Positions 1-7,832 of a stretch of DNA of 19,431 nt are shown here, piece after piece. A program made the translations under genes and the position numbers. Where the stretch lies: the NCBI GenBank assembly GCA_003250135.1, contig QKHF01000317.1:1-19431 (forward strand), in the 5' to 3' direction. Position 1 is the first letter of the stretch. Each line of letters begins with the position of its first letter. Source of the DNA: Paracoccaceae bacterium. GTDB taxonomy: Bacteria; Pseudomonadota; Alphaproteobacteria; Rhodobacterales; Rhodobacteraceae. Under the pieces are notes generated by a model. The model did not search any database, was not told where the DNA came from, and was given only the letters and a program-made list of their open reading frames with translations.

Positions 1-722
<722 letters not shown>

Positions 723-737
723 CCATACGAACCCATG

Positions 738-779
738 CGCTGGTCCGGGACGGACCCCGGACCAGCGTTCCTGTTTCTA
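738..779 (+). terminator. Intrinsic terminator or attenuator between tuf and rpsJ
   Basis: A perfect 12-bp GC-rich stem (738-749 with 756-767) closes a 6-base loop, ACGGAC. A T-rich but interrupted stretch follows (TTCCTGTTTCT from 768). It begins 15 nt after the tuf stop codon. No promoter is evident between the hairpin and rpsJ at 808, so it probably lets part of the transcription pass rather than ending it fully. Confidence 0.75.
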
Positions 780-807
780 ACGAGACGGCGATCCCGAGAG
801 GCGAGCC

Positions 808-1116
808 ATGCAAGGTCAGAACATTCGGATCCGGCTGAAGGCCTTCGATCATCGCGTGCTGGACACCAGCGCGTCCGAGATCGTGAACACGGCCAAGCGG
901 ACCGGCGCCCAGGTGCGCGGGCCGATCCCGCTGCCGACCAAAATTGAGAAGTTCACCGTTCTTCGTGGCCCGCACGTCGACAAGAAGAGCCGTGAGCAGT
1001 TTGAGATCCGCACCCACAAGCGGCTTTTGGACATTGTCGACCCGACGCCCCAGACGGTGGACGCGCTGATGAAGCTCGACCTCGCCGCCGGCGTCGACGT
1101 CGAGATCAAGCTCTGA
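808..1116 (+). CDS. rpsJ: 30S ribosomal protein S10 (NusE)
   Basis: S10 is a protein of the 30S head. As NusE it also joins the NusB-NusG antitermination complex on RNA polymerase. The 102-residue product has the family's usual length and opens with MQGQNIRIRLKAFDH; the middle carries the GPIPLPT loop segment and the conserved RGPHVDKKSREQFEIR stretch. The start is fixed by a purine-rich ribosome binding site (GAGAGG) just upstream of ATG 808. It heads the S10 block and is followed by rplC after 7 nt. There is no long 5' leader of the kind that L4 binds in E. coli, because the tuf terminator lies only about 30 nt upstream. Identification is secure from the whole-length sequence. Confidence 0.98.
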   Translation: MQGQNIRIRLKAFDHRVLDTSASEIVNTAKRTGAQVRGPIPLPTKIEKFTVLRGPHVDKKSREQFEIRTHKRLLDIVDPTPQTVDALMKLDLAAGVDVEIKL

Positions 1117-1123
1117 GGGGGGC

Positions 1124-1996
1124 ATGGACATGCGCTCTGGAGTCATCGCAAAGAAGCTGGGCATGACCCGGCTGTTCACTGAGGACGGACGGCAGGTTCC
1201 TGTCACCGTGCTTCAGATGGAGAATCTGCAGGTCGTCGCCCAGCGGACCGACGAGAAGGACGGCTACACCGCCGTGCAGCTCGGCGCCGGGGCGGCCAAG
1301 CCGAAGAACACGTCGAAGCCCATGCGCGGGCATTTCGCCGTGGCCAAGGTCGAGCCGAAGCGCAAGGTCGTGGAGTTCCGCGTCGCGCCCGAGAACATGA
1401 TCGGCGTGGGTGAGGAGATCACCGCCGACCATTACTTCGAGGGCCAGTTCGTGGACGTCGCGGGCACCAGCATCGGCAAGGGCTTCGCCGGCGCGATGAA
1501 GCGGTGGAACTTCGGCGGTCTGCGCGCCTCGCACGGCGTGTCGATCAGCCATCGTTCGCACGGCTCCACCGGCCAGTGCCAGGACCCGGGTCGCGTGTTC
1601 AAGGGCAAGAAGATGGCCGGCCACATGGGCTCGTCCCGCGTGACCGTGCAGAACCTTCAGGTCGTCAAGACCGACGCCGAGCGCGGGATCATCATGGTCA
1701 AGGGCGCGGTGCCGGGCTCGAAGGGCGGCTGGGTGACCATCCGCGACGCCGTGAAGAAGCCGACGCCGGACAACGTGATCCTGCCGGCGGCGCTGCGTTC
1801 GGCCGCGAAGGAAGCGGCGGAAGCCGCGGCCAAAGCCGCCGAGGAGGCCGCTGCGGCGGAAGCCGAGGCCGAGGCCGCGCGCCTCGCCGAGCAGGAGGCC
1901 CAGGCGGCCGCGGCTGCGGCGAAGGCGGAGGAAGCCTCCGAGGCCGAGGAGTCGGGCGCCGAAGGCGGCGACGAGCCGAAGAAGGGTGACGAGTGA
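1124..1996 (+). CDS. rplC: 50S ribosomal protein L3 with long Ala/Glu-rich C-terminal tail
   Basis: L3 is an early 23S rRNA-binding protein whose extended loop reaches toward the peptidyl-transferase centre. Residues 1-220 match the family (start MDMRSGVIAKKLGMTRLF; core RASHGVSISHRSHGSTGQ, GRVFKGKKMAGHMG). Gln151 in the STGQCQ segment corresponds to the Gln that PrmB methylates in E. coli. The protein has 290 residues against about 209 in E. coli. The excess is a tail from about residue 222 to 290 made almost only of Ala and Glu with a few Lys, ending in GGDEPKKGDE. ATG 1124 is taken as start because a run of six G precedes it; ATG 1130 is an alternative that would remove two residues. The stop overlaps the rplD start by one base (TGATG), suggesting translational coupling. 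Confidence 0.97.
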   Translation: MDMRSGVIAKKLGMTRLFTEDGRQVPVTVLQMENLQVVAQRTDEKDGYTAVQLGAGAAKPKNTSKPMRGHFAVAKVEPKRKVVEFRVAPENMIGVGEEITADHYFEGQFVDVAGTSIGKGFAGAMKRWNFGGLRASHGVSISHRSHGSTGQCQDPGRVFKGKKMAGHMGSSRVTVQNLQVVKTDAERGIIMVKGAVPGSKGGWVTIRDAVKKPTPDNVILPAALRSAAKEAAEAAAKAAEEAAAAEAEAEAARLAEQEAQAAAAAAKAEEASEAEESGAEGGDEPKKGDE

Positions 1997-2616
1997 TGCA
2001 GACCGATATCCTCAACCTCGACGCCGGCAACGCGGGAACGATCGAGCTTTCGGACGAGGTGTTCGGGCTTGAGCCGCGCGCCGACATCCTGCAGCGCGTC
2101 GTGCGCTGGCAGCTGGCCAAGCGCCAGGCCGGCACGCACAAGACCAAGGGCCGCTCCGAGGTCTCCTACTCGACGAAGAAGATCTATCGTCAGAAGGGCA
2201 CCGGCGGCGCGCGTCACGGCGACCGCAACGTCGCGCAGTTCCGTCACGGCGGCACCGCGAAGGGTCCGGTCGTGCGCTCCCATGCGCATGACCTGCCCAA
2301 GAAGGTGCGCGCGCTGGGCTTGAAGCACGCCCTCTCGGCGAAGGTCCGCGAGAATGCGCTGATCATCCTCGAGGACGCCAAGCTGGACGCGCCGAAGACC
2401 CGCGGTCTGGCGGAGAAGCTGGGCAAGCTCGGCCTCGACAAGGCGCTGATCATCGACGGGCCGGAGGTCGACGAGAACTTCAAGCGCGCGTCGCAGAACC
2501 TGCCGGGCGTGCAGGTGATGGCGAGCGTGGGCGCGAATGTCTACGACATCCTCCGTCTTGAGAAGCTGGTGCTGACCAAGGCGGCCGTGGAAGCGCTGGA
2601 GGCGCGGCTGAAATGA
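1996..2616 (+). CDS. rplD: 50S ribosomal protein L4
   Basis: L4 binds 23S rRNA domain I and its extended loop lines the polypeptide exit tunnel. In enterobacteria it also represses the S10 operon. The product has 206 residues, the family's usual length. Recognisable is the loop around residues 50-95 with the Arg/Lys/Gly-rich KIYRQKGTGGARHGDRN and FRHGGTAKGP. The C-terminal half has the conserved NLPGVQVM segment and ends EALEARLK. The frame is also open from GTG 1993, but ATG 1996 is the better start: it forms a TGATG overlap with the rplC stop. The end overlaps rplW by four bases (ATGA). No L4-binding leader is visible upstream of rpsJ, so E. coli-type autoregulation is doubtful here. Confidence 0.97.
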   Translation: MQTDILNLDAGNAGTIELSDEVFGLEPRADILQRVVRWQLAKRQAGTHKTKGRSEVSYSTKKIYRQKGTGGARHGDRNVAQFRHGGTAKGPVVRSHAHDLPKKVRALGLKHALSAKVRENALIILEDAKLDAPKTRGLAEKLGKLGLDKALIIDGPEVDENFKRASQNLPGVQVMASVGANVYDILRLEKLVLTKAAVEALEARLK

Positions 2617-2912
2617 GCGTGAAGTCCGAACTCTACGACGTGATCCGCCGGCCGATCATCACCGAGAAGGCGACCATGGCCTCCGAGGCCAACGCCGTCG
2701 TCTTCGAAGTGGCGAAGAACGCGACCAAGCCGCAGATCAAGGAAGCGGTCGAGGGCGTGTTCGGCGTCAAGGTCAAGGCGGTGAACACCGTGCTGACCAA
2801 CGGCAAGACCAAGCGGTTTCGCGGCAAACCGGGCGTGCGCCCGGACGTGAAGAAAGCCTATGTGACCCTCGAAGAGGGCAACATGATCGACGTCACCACC
2901 GGTCTGAAGTGA
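2613..2912 (+). CDS. rplW: 50S ribosomal protein L23
   Basis: L23 sits at the tunnel exit and is the docking site for trigger factor and the signal recognition particle. The 99-residue protein has normal length. It starts MSVKSELYDVIRRPIITEKA, with the family's conserved Pro-Ile-Ile-Thr-Glu-Lys motif. The VFEVAKNATKPQIKEAVE segment follows, the KVKAVNTV strand comes next, and the Lys/Arg-rich loop NGKTKRFRGKPG lies near residues 63-74. ATG 2613 overlaps the rplD stop (ATGA), a classic arrangement for coupled translation. A 40-nt spacer leads to rplB. Nothing unusual was seen. Confidence 0.97.
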   Translation: MSVKSELYDVIRRPIITEKATMASEANAVVFEVAKNATKPQIKEAVEGVFGVKVKAVNTVLTNGKTKRFRGKPGVRPDVKKAYVTLEEGNMIDVTTGLK

Positions 2913-2952
2913 CCGGCGGCGACAGGACAACAGTGAAGCGGAAGACAGCAAG

Positions 2953-3792
2953 ATGGCGTTGAAATCATTCAACCCGACGACGCCGGGCCAGCGCGGGCTG
3001 GTTCTGATCGACCGTTCCGAGCTGTGGAAGGGACGTCCCGAGAAGACCCTGACCGAGGGTCTGACCAAAAAGGGCGGCCGGAACAACACGGGACGGATCA
3101 CGGCGCGTCGTCGCGGCGGCGGAGCCAAGCGGCTCTATCGCATCGTCGACTTCAAGCGGCGCAAATGGGACGTCCCGGCGACGGTCGAGCGGATAGAATA
3201 CGATCCGAACCGGACCGCGTTCATCGCGCTCGTGAAATACGAGGACGGCGAGAAGGCCTATGTCCTGGCGCCGCAGCGCCTTGGCGTGGGCGACCAGATC
3301 GTCGCCGGCCAGAAAGTGGACATCAAGCCGGGCAACGCCATGCCGCTGTCGGGCATGCCGATCGGCACGATCATCCACAACATCGAGCTGAAGCCCGGCA
3401 AGGGCGGCCAGATCGCGCGCGCGGCGGGCGCCTACGCCCAGTTCGTGGGTCGCGACGGCGGCTATGCTCAGTTGCGCCTGTCCTCGGGTGAGCTGCGCAT
3501 CGTGCGCCAGGAGTGCATGGCCACGGTCGGCGCGGTGTCGAACCCCGACAACTCGAACCAGAATTTCGGCAAGGCCGGCCGCGTTCGTCATCTCGGCAAG
3601 CGCCCGTCCGTGCGCGGCGTCGCGATGAACCCGATCGACCACCCGCATGGCGGCGGCGAAGGCCGCACTTCGGGCGGCCGTCACCCGGTGACGCCTTGGG
3701 GCAAGCCCACCAAGGGGCGGAAGACCCGCTCCAACAAGGCCACCGACAAATTCATTCTGCGGAGCCGCCACGCCCGCAAAGGCAAGCGGTAA
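2953..3792 (+). CDS. rplB: 50S ribosomal protein L2
   Basis: L2 is a large, highly conserved 23S rRNA-binding protein needed for subunit association and peptidyl-transferase assembly. The product has 279 residues, as usual for bacteria. It starts MALKSFNPTTPGQRG and carries the RRRGGGAKRLYR basic segment near residue 52. The C-terminal signature MNPIDHPHGGGEGR is present; His230 matches the E. coli His229 implicated in peptidyl-transferase activity. The protein ends with the basic SRHARKGKR tail. ATG 2953 lies about 10 nt after a GGAAG purine stretch. It is followed by rpsS after 15 nt. Start, end and length all agree with the family. Confidence 0.98.
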   Translation: MALKSFNPTTPGQRGLVLIDRSELWKGRPEKTLTEGLTKKGGRNNTGRITARRRGGGAKRLYRIVDFKRRKWDVPATVERIEYDPNRTAFIALVKYEDGEKAYVLAPQRLGVGDQIVAGQKVDIKPGNAMPLSGMPIGTIIHNIELKPGKGGQIARAAGAYAQFVGRDGGYAQLRLSSGELRIVRQECMATVGAVSNPDNSNQNFGKAGRVRHLGKRPSVRGVAMNPIDHPHGGGEGRTSGGRHPVTPWGKPTKGRKTRSNKATDKFILRSRHARKGKR

Positions 3793-3807
3793 GGGAGAGC
3801 GAGAGAA

Positions 3808-4086
3808 ATGCCCCGTTCCGTATGGAAAGGCCCGTTCGTCGACGCGCATGTGCTCAAGAAGGCTGAGAAGTCTCGCGAGTCCGGTCGCAACGAGGTCATC
3901 AAGATCTGGTCGCGCCGCAGCACGATCCTGCCGCAGTTCGTCGGCCTCACCTTCGGCGTCTACAACGGCCAGAAGCACATTCCGGTCAACGTCACCGAGG
4001 ACATGATCGGCCACAAGTTCGGTGAGTTTTCGCCGACCCGCACCTATTACGGCCACGCCGCCGACAAGAAGGCGAAGCGGAGGTAA
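3808..4086 (+). CDS. rpsS: 30S ribosomal protein S19
   Basis: S19 lies in the 30S head next to S13 and contributes to the intersubunit bridge contacts and the A-site region. The 92-residue product starts MPRSVWKGPFVDAHVL and carries the conserved IKIWSRRSTILPQFVG segment, then GQKHIPV and the motif GHKFGEFSPTRTY. The C-terminus is a basic tail (DKKAKRR). A purine-rich ribosome binding site (AGGGAGAGCGAGAG) precedes ATG 3808. Only 5 nt separate it from rplV. No anomalies were seen. Confidence 0.97.
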   Translation: MPRSVWKGPFVDAHVLKKAEKSRESGRNEVIKIWSRRSTILPQFVGLTFGVYNGQKHIPVNVTEDMIGHKFGEFSPTRTYYGHAADKKAKRR

Positions 4087-4091
4087 TTGAG

Positions 4092-4472
4092 ATGGGTAAA
4101 GGACCGAATCCCCGCCGCGTCGCCGAGAATGAGGCGATGGCCGTGAACCGGATGCTGCGCATCAGCCCGCAGAAGCTGAACCTCGTCGCCGCCCAGATCC
4201 GCGGCAAGAGCGTCGGCGACGCGCTGAGCGAGCTCACCTTCTCGAAGAAGCGCATCGCGCAGGACGTCAAGAAAACGCTCCAGTCCGCGATCGCCAACGC
4301 CGAGAACAACCACGGGCTGGACGTCGACGAGCTGATCGTCGCCGAGGCCTGGGTTGGCAAGAATCTGATCATGAAACGCGGCCGTCCGCGCGCACGCGGC
4401 CGTTACGGCAAAATCATGAAACCGTTCAGCCAGCTGACCATCAAAGTTCGGCAGGTCGAGGAGCAGGCGTAA
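4092..4472 (+). CDS. rplV: 50S ribosomal protein L22
   Basis: L22 contacts all 23S rRNA domains, and its beta-hairpin forms part of the exit-tunnel constriction, the site of some macrolide-resistance changes. The 126-residue protein starts MGKGPNPRRVAENEAMA and has the LRISPQKLNLVAAQIRG helix region. The NAENNHGLD turn follows, then the tunnel hairpin around residues 97-110 (MKRGRPRARGRYGKI), which appears intact. The few extra N-terminal residues (MGKGPNPRRVAENE) are typical of alphaproteobacterial L22, from memory of the family. The TAATG overlap places the rpsC start inside the rplV stop. Confidence 0.97.
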   Translation: MGKGPNPRRVAENEAMAVNRMLRISPQKLNLVAAQIRGKSVGDALSELTFSKKRIAQDVKKTLQSAIANAENNHGLDVDELIVAEAWVGKNLIMKRGRPRARGRYGKIMKPFSQLTIKVRQVEEQA

Positions 4473-5185
4473 TGGGTCACAAAGTTAATCCGATCGGTCT
4501 GCGCCTTGGCGTCAACCGCACCTGGGACAGCCGCTGGTTCGCCGACACCAACGAGTACGGCAAGCTGCTGCACGAGGATCTGAAGATCCGCGATTTCGTG
4601 AAGAAGCGCGCGGGTCAGGCCGGCATCAGCCGGGTCGTGATCGAGCGCCCGCACCGCAAGTGCCGGGTGACGATCCACACCGCGCGTCCCGGCGTGATCA
4701 TCGGCAAGAAGGGCGCCGATATCGAGAAGCTGCGCAAGGAAGTCGCCGCGCTGACCGACTCCGAGCTGCATCTCAACATCGTCGAGGTGCGCAAGCCCGA
4801 GATCGACGCCCAGCTGGTTGCGGAGAACATCGCCCAGCAGCTCGAGCGCCGCGTCGCATTCCGTCGCGCCATGAAGCGCGCGGTGCAGAACGCCATGCGC
4901 ATGGGCGCCCAGGGCATCCGCATCAACTGCGCCGGCCGTCTGGGCGGCGCCGAAATCGCCCGGACCGAATGGTATCGCGAGGGCCGTGTGCCGCTGCACA
5001 CCCTGCGCGCCGACATCGATTACGCGACCGCCGAGGCGAAGACCGCCTACGGCATCTGCGGAATCAAGGTCTGGATCTTCAAGGGCGAGATCATGGAGCA
5101 CGATCCTGAGGCTCATGATCGCCGTCAGAACGAGCTGAACGAGGGCGGCGGACGTCCTGCGGGCGGCGGGCGCCCCGGGCGCTGA
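4472..5185 (+). CDS. rpsC: 30S ribosomal protein S3
   Basis: S3 forms part of the mRNA entry channel on the 30S head and, with S4 and S5, the ribosomal helicase. The 237-residue product starts MGHKVNPIGLRLGVNRTWDS. It contains a KH type-2 RNA-binding domain whose loop reads GKKG at residues 78-81. The C-terminal domain includes RRAMKRAVQNAMRMGAQG and the GGAEIARTEWYREGRVPLHT signature. It ends in a Gly/Arg-rich tail (GGGRPAGGGRPGR). The start shares one base with the rplV stop. Following rplP is 22 nt downstream with an AGGGG ribosome binding site. Confidence 0.97.
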   Translation: MGHKVNPIGLRLGVNRTWDSRWFADTNEYGKLLHEDLKIRDFVKKRAGQAGISRVVIERPHRKCRVTIHTARPGVIIGKKGADIEKLRKEVAALTDSELHLNIVEVRKPEIDAQLVAENIAQQLERRVAFRRAMKRAVQNAMRMGAQGIRINCAGRLGGAEIARTEWYREGRVPLHTLRADIDYATAEAKTAYGICGIKVWIFKGEIMEHDPEAHDRRQNELNEGGGRPAGGGRPGR

Positions 5186-5207
5186 TCGGGTGATAGGGGT
5201 CTGAACA

Positions 5208-5621
5208 ATGCTTTCTCCGAAGCGCACGAAATATCGCAAGCTCCACAAGGGCCGCATCCATGGCGACGCCAAGGGCGGGTCTGAGCTGAACTTCGGCCAG
5301 TACGGCCTGAAGGCGACCGAGCCTGAGCGCGTCACCGCGCGTCAGATCGAGGCCGCGCGCCGCGCCATGACCCGTCACATGAAGCGTCAGGGCCGCGTGT
5401 GGATTCGCATCTTCCCGGACACCCCGGTCACGCAGAAGCCGACCGAGGTTCGTATGGGCAAGGGCAAGGGCTCGGTCGAGTACTGGGCCGCCAAAGTGAA
5501 GCCCGGACGCATCATGTTTGAGATTGACGGCGTCAATGAGGATGTGGCAAAGGAGGCGCTCCGTCTGGCGGCCATGAAGCTGCCGGTGAAGTGCCGTTTC
5601 GTCACGCGCGAAGATTGGTGA
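5208..5621 (+). CDS. rplP: 50S ribosomal protein L16
   Basis: L16 helps shape the A-site region of the 50S subunit and is a late assembly protein. The 137-residue product starts MLSPKRTKYRKLHKGRIHG and has the normal bacterial length. The GRVWIRIFPDTPVTQKP segment and the RMGKGKGSVEYW motif are both present. The Arg of that motif matches the residue hydroxylated by the oxygenase YcfD in E. coli. The C-terminus reads LPVKCRFVTREDW. It is the last gene of the uninterrupted S10 block: a 95-nt spacer with two strong hairpins follows, whereas genes upstream are nearly contiguous. Confidence 0.97.
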   Translation: MLSPKRTKYRKLHKGRIHGDAKGGSELNFGQYGLKATEPERVTARQIEAARRAMTRHMKRQGRVWIRIFPDTPVTQKPTEVRMGKGKGSVEYWAAKVKPGRIMFEIDGVNEDVAKEALRLAAMKLPVKCRFVTREDW

Positions 5622-5663
5622 GGCCGGGCCCCGTTCAGGGCGGGGCCGGGCCCATTTCGTTTT
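5622..5663 (+). terminator. Terminator-like hairpin after rplP
   Basis: The arms 5622-5633 and 5641-5652 form a 12-position stem with one G:G mismatch and a 7-base loop. It is followed by CATTTCGTTTT, a broken T tract. The stem starts directly after the rplP stop codon. It looks like an intrinsic terminator or attenuator inside the operon. Confidence 0.65.
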
Positions 5664-5670
5664 GAACACA

Positions 5671-5694
5671 GGCGCAAGGGACCGCCCTTGCGCC
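5671..5694 (+). promoter_or_regulatory. Second hairpin upstream of rpmC
   Basis: This is a perfect 10-bp stem (GGCGCAAGGG with CCCTTGCGCC) around the 4-base loop ACCG. No T tract follows. It ends about 8 nt before the AAGGAAG ribosome binding site of rpmC. It could stabilise or process the downstream mRNA, or affect rpmC translation; the sequence alone does not decide. Confidence 0.6.
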
Positions 5695-5716
5695 GAATGC
5701 TGAAGGAAGAGCCGCC

Positions 5717-5923
5717 ATGAAGGCTGCTGAGCTGCGCGAGAAGACGCCGGATCAGCTCCGCGAGGAGCTGGCGACGCTGAAGAAGGCGAGCTTCAACCTG
5801 CGCTTCCAGGCTGCGACCGGCCAGCTGGAGGACACCTCCGCCATGCGCAAGGCCCGCCGCGACGCCGCGCGCGTGAAGACGATTCTGAACCAGAAGGCCG
5901 CCGCCGCGGCCGCTGACGAGTGA
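5717..5923 (+). CDS. rpmC: 50S ribosomal protein L29
   Basis: L29 is a small helical-hairpin protein near the tunnel exit, next to L23. The 68-residue product starts MKAAELREKTPDQLREEL, the usual opening of the family, and keeps the LKKASFNLRFQAATGQLED segment and the RKARRDAARVKTIL helix. It ends in an Ala-rich tail (QKAAAAAADE). The start ATG 5717 follows a clear AAGGAAGAG ribosome binding site. It lies 95 nt after rplP, beyond two hairpins, and 17 nt before rpsQ. Identity is clear despite the small size. Confidence 0.95.
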   Translation: MKAAELREKTPDQLREELATLKKASFNLRFQAATGQLEDTSAMRKARRDAARVKTILNQKAAAAAADE

Positions 5924-5940
5924 TCGGGGGATAAAGACCG

Positions 5941-6183
5941 ATGCCGAAGCGTATCCTGCAGGGCAAGGTTGTAGGCGACCAGAACGACAAGACCATCACG
6001 GTTCTCGTCGAGCGCCGCTTCACCCACCCGATGATGAAGAAAACCGTGCGCCAGACCAAGAAGTATCGGGCGCATGACGCTGAGAACGCCTTCAAGAACG
6101 GCGACATCGTTCGCATCCGCGAATGCGCGCCGATCTCGAAGAACAAACGCTGGGAGGTCGTGACAGACGCCGCCGAGGCGTAA
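5941..6183 (+). CDS. rpsQ: 30S ribosomal protein S17
   Basis: S17 is an OB-fold protein that binds 16S rRNA early in 30S assembly. The 80-residue product starts MPKRILQGKVVGDQNDKTI and carries the signature region KTITVLVERRFTHPMMKK. The RQTKKYRAHDAEN segment follows, and then GDIVRIRECAPISKNKRWEV. The normal family length is about 76-87 residues. ATG 5941 is preceded by GGGGGATAAAGACC. A 79-nt spacer follows before rplN, at the place where the S10 and spc operons separate in E. coli. Confidence 0.96.
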   Translation: MPKRILQGKVVGDQNDKTITVLVERRFTHPMMKKTVRQTKKYRAHDAENAFKNGDIVRIRECAPISKNKRWEVVTDAAEA

Positions 6184-6213
6184 ACGTCACCGACATTCCG
6201 GTACGTCGAAACC

Positions 6214-6243
6214 GGGGCCGATCCGAGATCAGGTGATGGCCCC
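6214..6243 (+). promoter_or_regulatory. Possible structured leader upstream of rplN
   Basis: GGGGCC (6214-6219) can pair with GGCCCC (6238-6243). Inside, GATC (6220-6223) can pair with GATC (6227-6230) around a CGA loop, leaving a 7-base bulge. It lies in the 79-nt rpsQ-rplN spacer. I saw no convincing promoter hexamers there, so rplN is probably read from upstream. Confidence 0.3.
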
Positions 6244-6262
6244 AGGTCGGGAGTAACCAACC

Positions 6263-6631
6263 ATGATCCAGATGCAGACCAATCTGGACGTCGCCGACAA
6301 TTCCGGCGCGCGACGGGTCCAGTGCATCAAGGTGCTCGGCGGCGCGAAGCGCAAATACGCCGGGGTGGGCGACATCATCGTCGTCTCGGTCAAGGAAGCG
6401 ATTCCGCGGGGCCGCGTGAAGAAGGGCGACGTGCGCAAGGCCGTCGTCGTGCGCACCGCGAAGGAAGTTCGCCGCGAAGACGGCAGCTCGATCCGCTTCG
6501 ACCGCAACGCCGCCGTCATTCTCAACAACAACCTGGAGCCGGTCGGCACCCGTATCTTCGGGCCGGTGGTTCGTGAGCTGCGCGCGAAAAACTTCATGAA
6601 GATCATTTCGCTCGCGCCGGAGGTGCTGTGA
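6263..6631 (+). CDS. rplN: 50S ribosomal protein L14
   Basis: L14 is a beta-barrel 23S rRNA-binding protein at the subunit interface, contacting L19 and the silencing factor RsfS. The 122-residue product starts MIQMQTNLDVADNSGARRVQ and has exactly the usual bacterial length. Family landmarks are the KEAIPRGRVKKGDV region, the VVRTAKEVRREDGS segment and the IFGPVVRELR motif near the end. A GGGAG ribosome binding site precedes ATG 6263. The stop overlaps rplX by one base (TGATG). In E. coli this gene opens the spc operon; here only a short structured spacer separates it from rpsQ. Confidence 0.98.
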   Translation: MIQMQTNLDVADNSGARRVQCIKVLGGAKRKYAGVGDIIVVSVKEAIPRGRVKKGDVRKAVVVRTAKEVRREDGSSIRFDRNAAVILNNNLEPVGTRIFGPVVRELRAKNFMKIISLAPEVL

Positions 6632-6937
6632 TGGCCGCCAAGCTGAAAAAGGGCGACAAGGTCGTCGTGCTGACCGGCCGCGACAAGGGCAAGGAAGGCG
6701 AGATCACCAAGGTCCTGCCTGCCGAGGGTCGCGCCATCGTCGAAGGCGTCAACACCGTGATCCGGCACACCCGCCAGAGCCAGAGCAGCCAGGGCGGCCG
6801 CGTTCCGCAGGCGGCGCCGATCCAGCTGTCGAACCTGGCGCTGGTCGACCCCAAAGAGGGCGGCCCGACCCGCGTCGGCTTCAAGTTCGTCGACGGCCAG
6901 AAGGTCCGTTTCGCCAAGAAATCGGGGGAGGTTCTCG

Positions 6938-6945
<8 letters not shown>
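6631..6945 (+). CDS. rplX: 50S ribosomal protein L24
   Basis: L24 is one of the two assembly-initiator proteins of the 50S subunit and has a KOW domain. The 104-residue product starts MAAKLKKGDKVVVLTGRDKG, with the KOW motif in the first 35 residues (GKEGEITKVLP). The HTRQSQSSQGG loop follows, and the C-terminal part contains PTRVGFKF. The frame is also open from GTG 6628, but ATG 6631 forms a TGATG junction with the rplN stop and matches the family start. The 3' end overlaps rplE by 8 nt, indicating tight coupling. Confidence 0.96.
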
Positions 6946-7495
<550 letters not shown>

Positions 7496-7516
7496 CGGCG
7501 AACGGAGGAGATAAAG

Positions 7517-7822
7517 ATGGCCAAAGTTAGCGCCGTTCAGAAGCAAAAGAACCGCGAGCGCCTGGTGAAGAAATTCGCCGCCAAGCGCGCCCGCCTGAAA
7601 GAGATCGCCGCCGATGAGAGCCTTCCGATGGAAGAGCGTTTCAAGGCGCGCCTGAAACTCGCCAAACTGCCGCGCAACAGCGCGCCCAGCCGCCTGCGCA
7701 ATCGTTGCGAGGTTTCTGGCCGCCCGCGCGCCTATTACCGCAAGCTCAAGATGAGCCGTATCGCGCTCCGCGACCTCGCCTCCGTCGGCCAGGTTCCGGG
7801 CATGGTCAAGTCGAGCTGGTGA
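7517..7822 (+). CDS. rpsN: 30S ribosomal protein S14, zinc-independent form
   Basis: S14 sits in the 30S head beside S3 and S10. The 101-residue product is the long form lacking the CxxC pairs of the zinc-binding short form; it has a single Cys. It starts MAKVSAVQKQKNRERLVKKF and keeps the RLRNRCEVSGRPRAYYRK segment and the C-terminal LASVGQVPGMVKSSW. A strong GGAGGAG ribosome binding site precedes ATG 7517. It sits between rplE (21 nt) and rpsH (10 nt), its standard spc position. Confidence 0.97.
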   Translation: MAKVSAVQKQKNRERLVKKFAAKRARLKEIAADESLPMEERFKARLKLAKLPRNSAPSRLRNRCEVSGRPRAYYRKLKMSRIALRDLASVGQVPGMVKSSW

Positions 7823-7832
7823 GGGGGTAGAA

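Noticed and set aside
2965..4056. Minus-strand open frame of 363 codons opposite rplB and rpsS
   Set aside because: It is the shadow of conserved ribosomal genes, with no ribosome binding site or recognisable domain.
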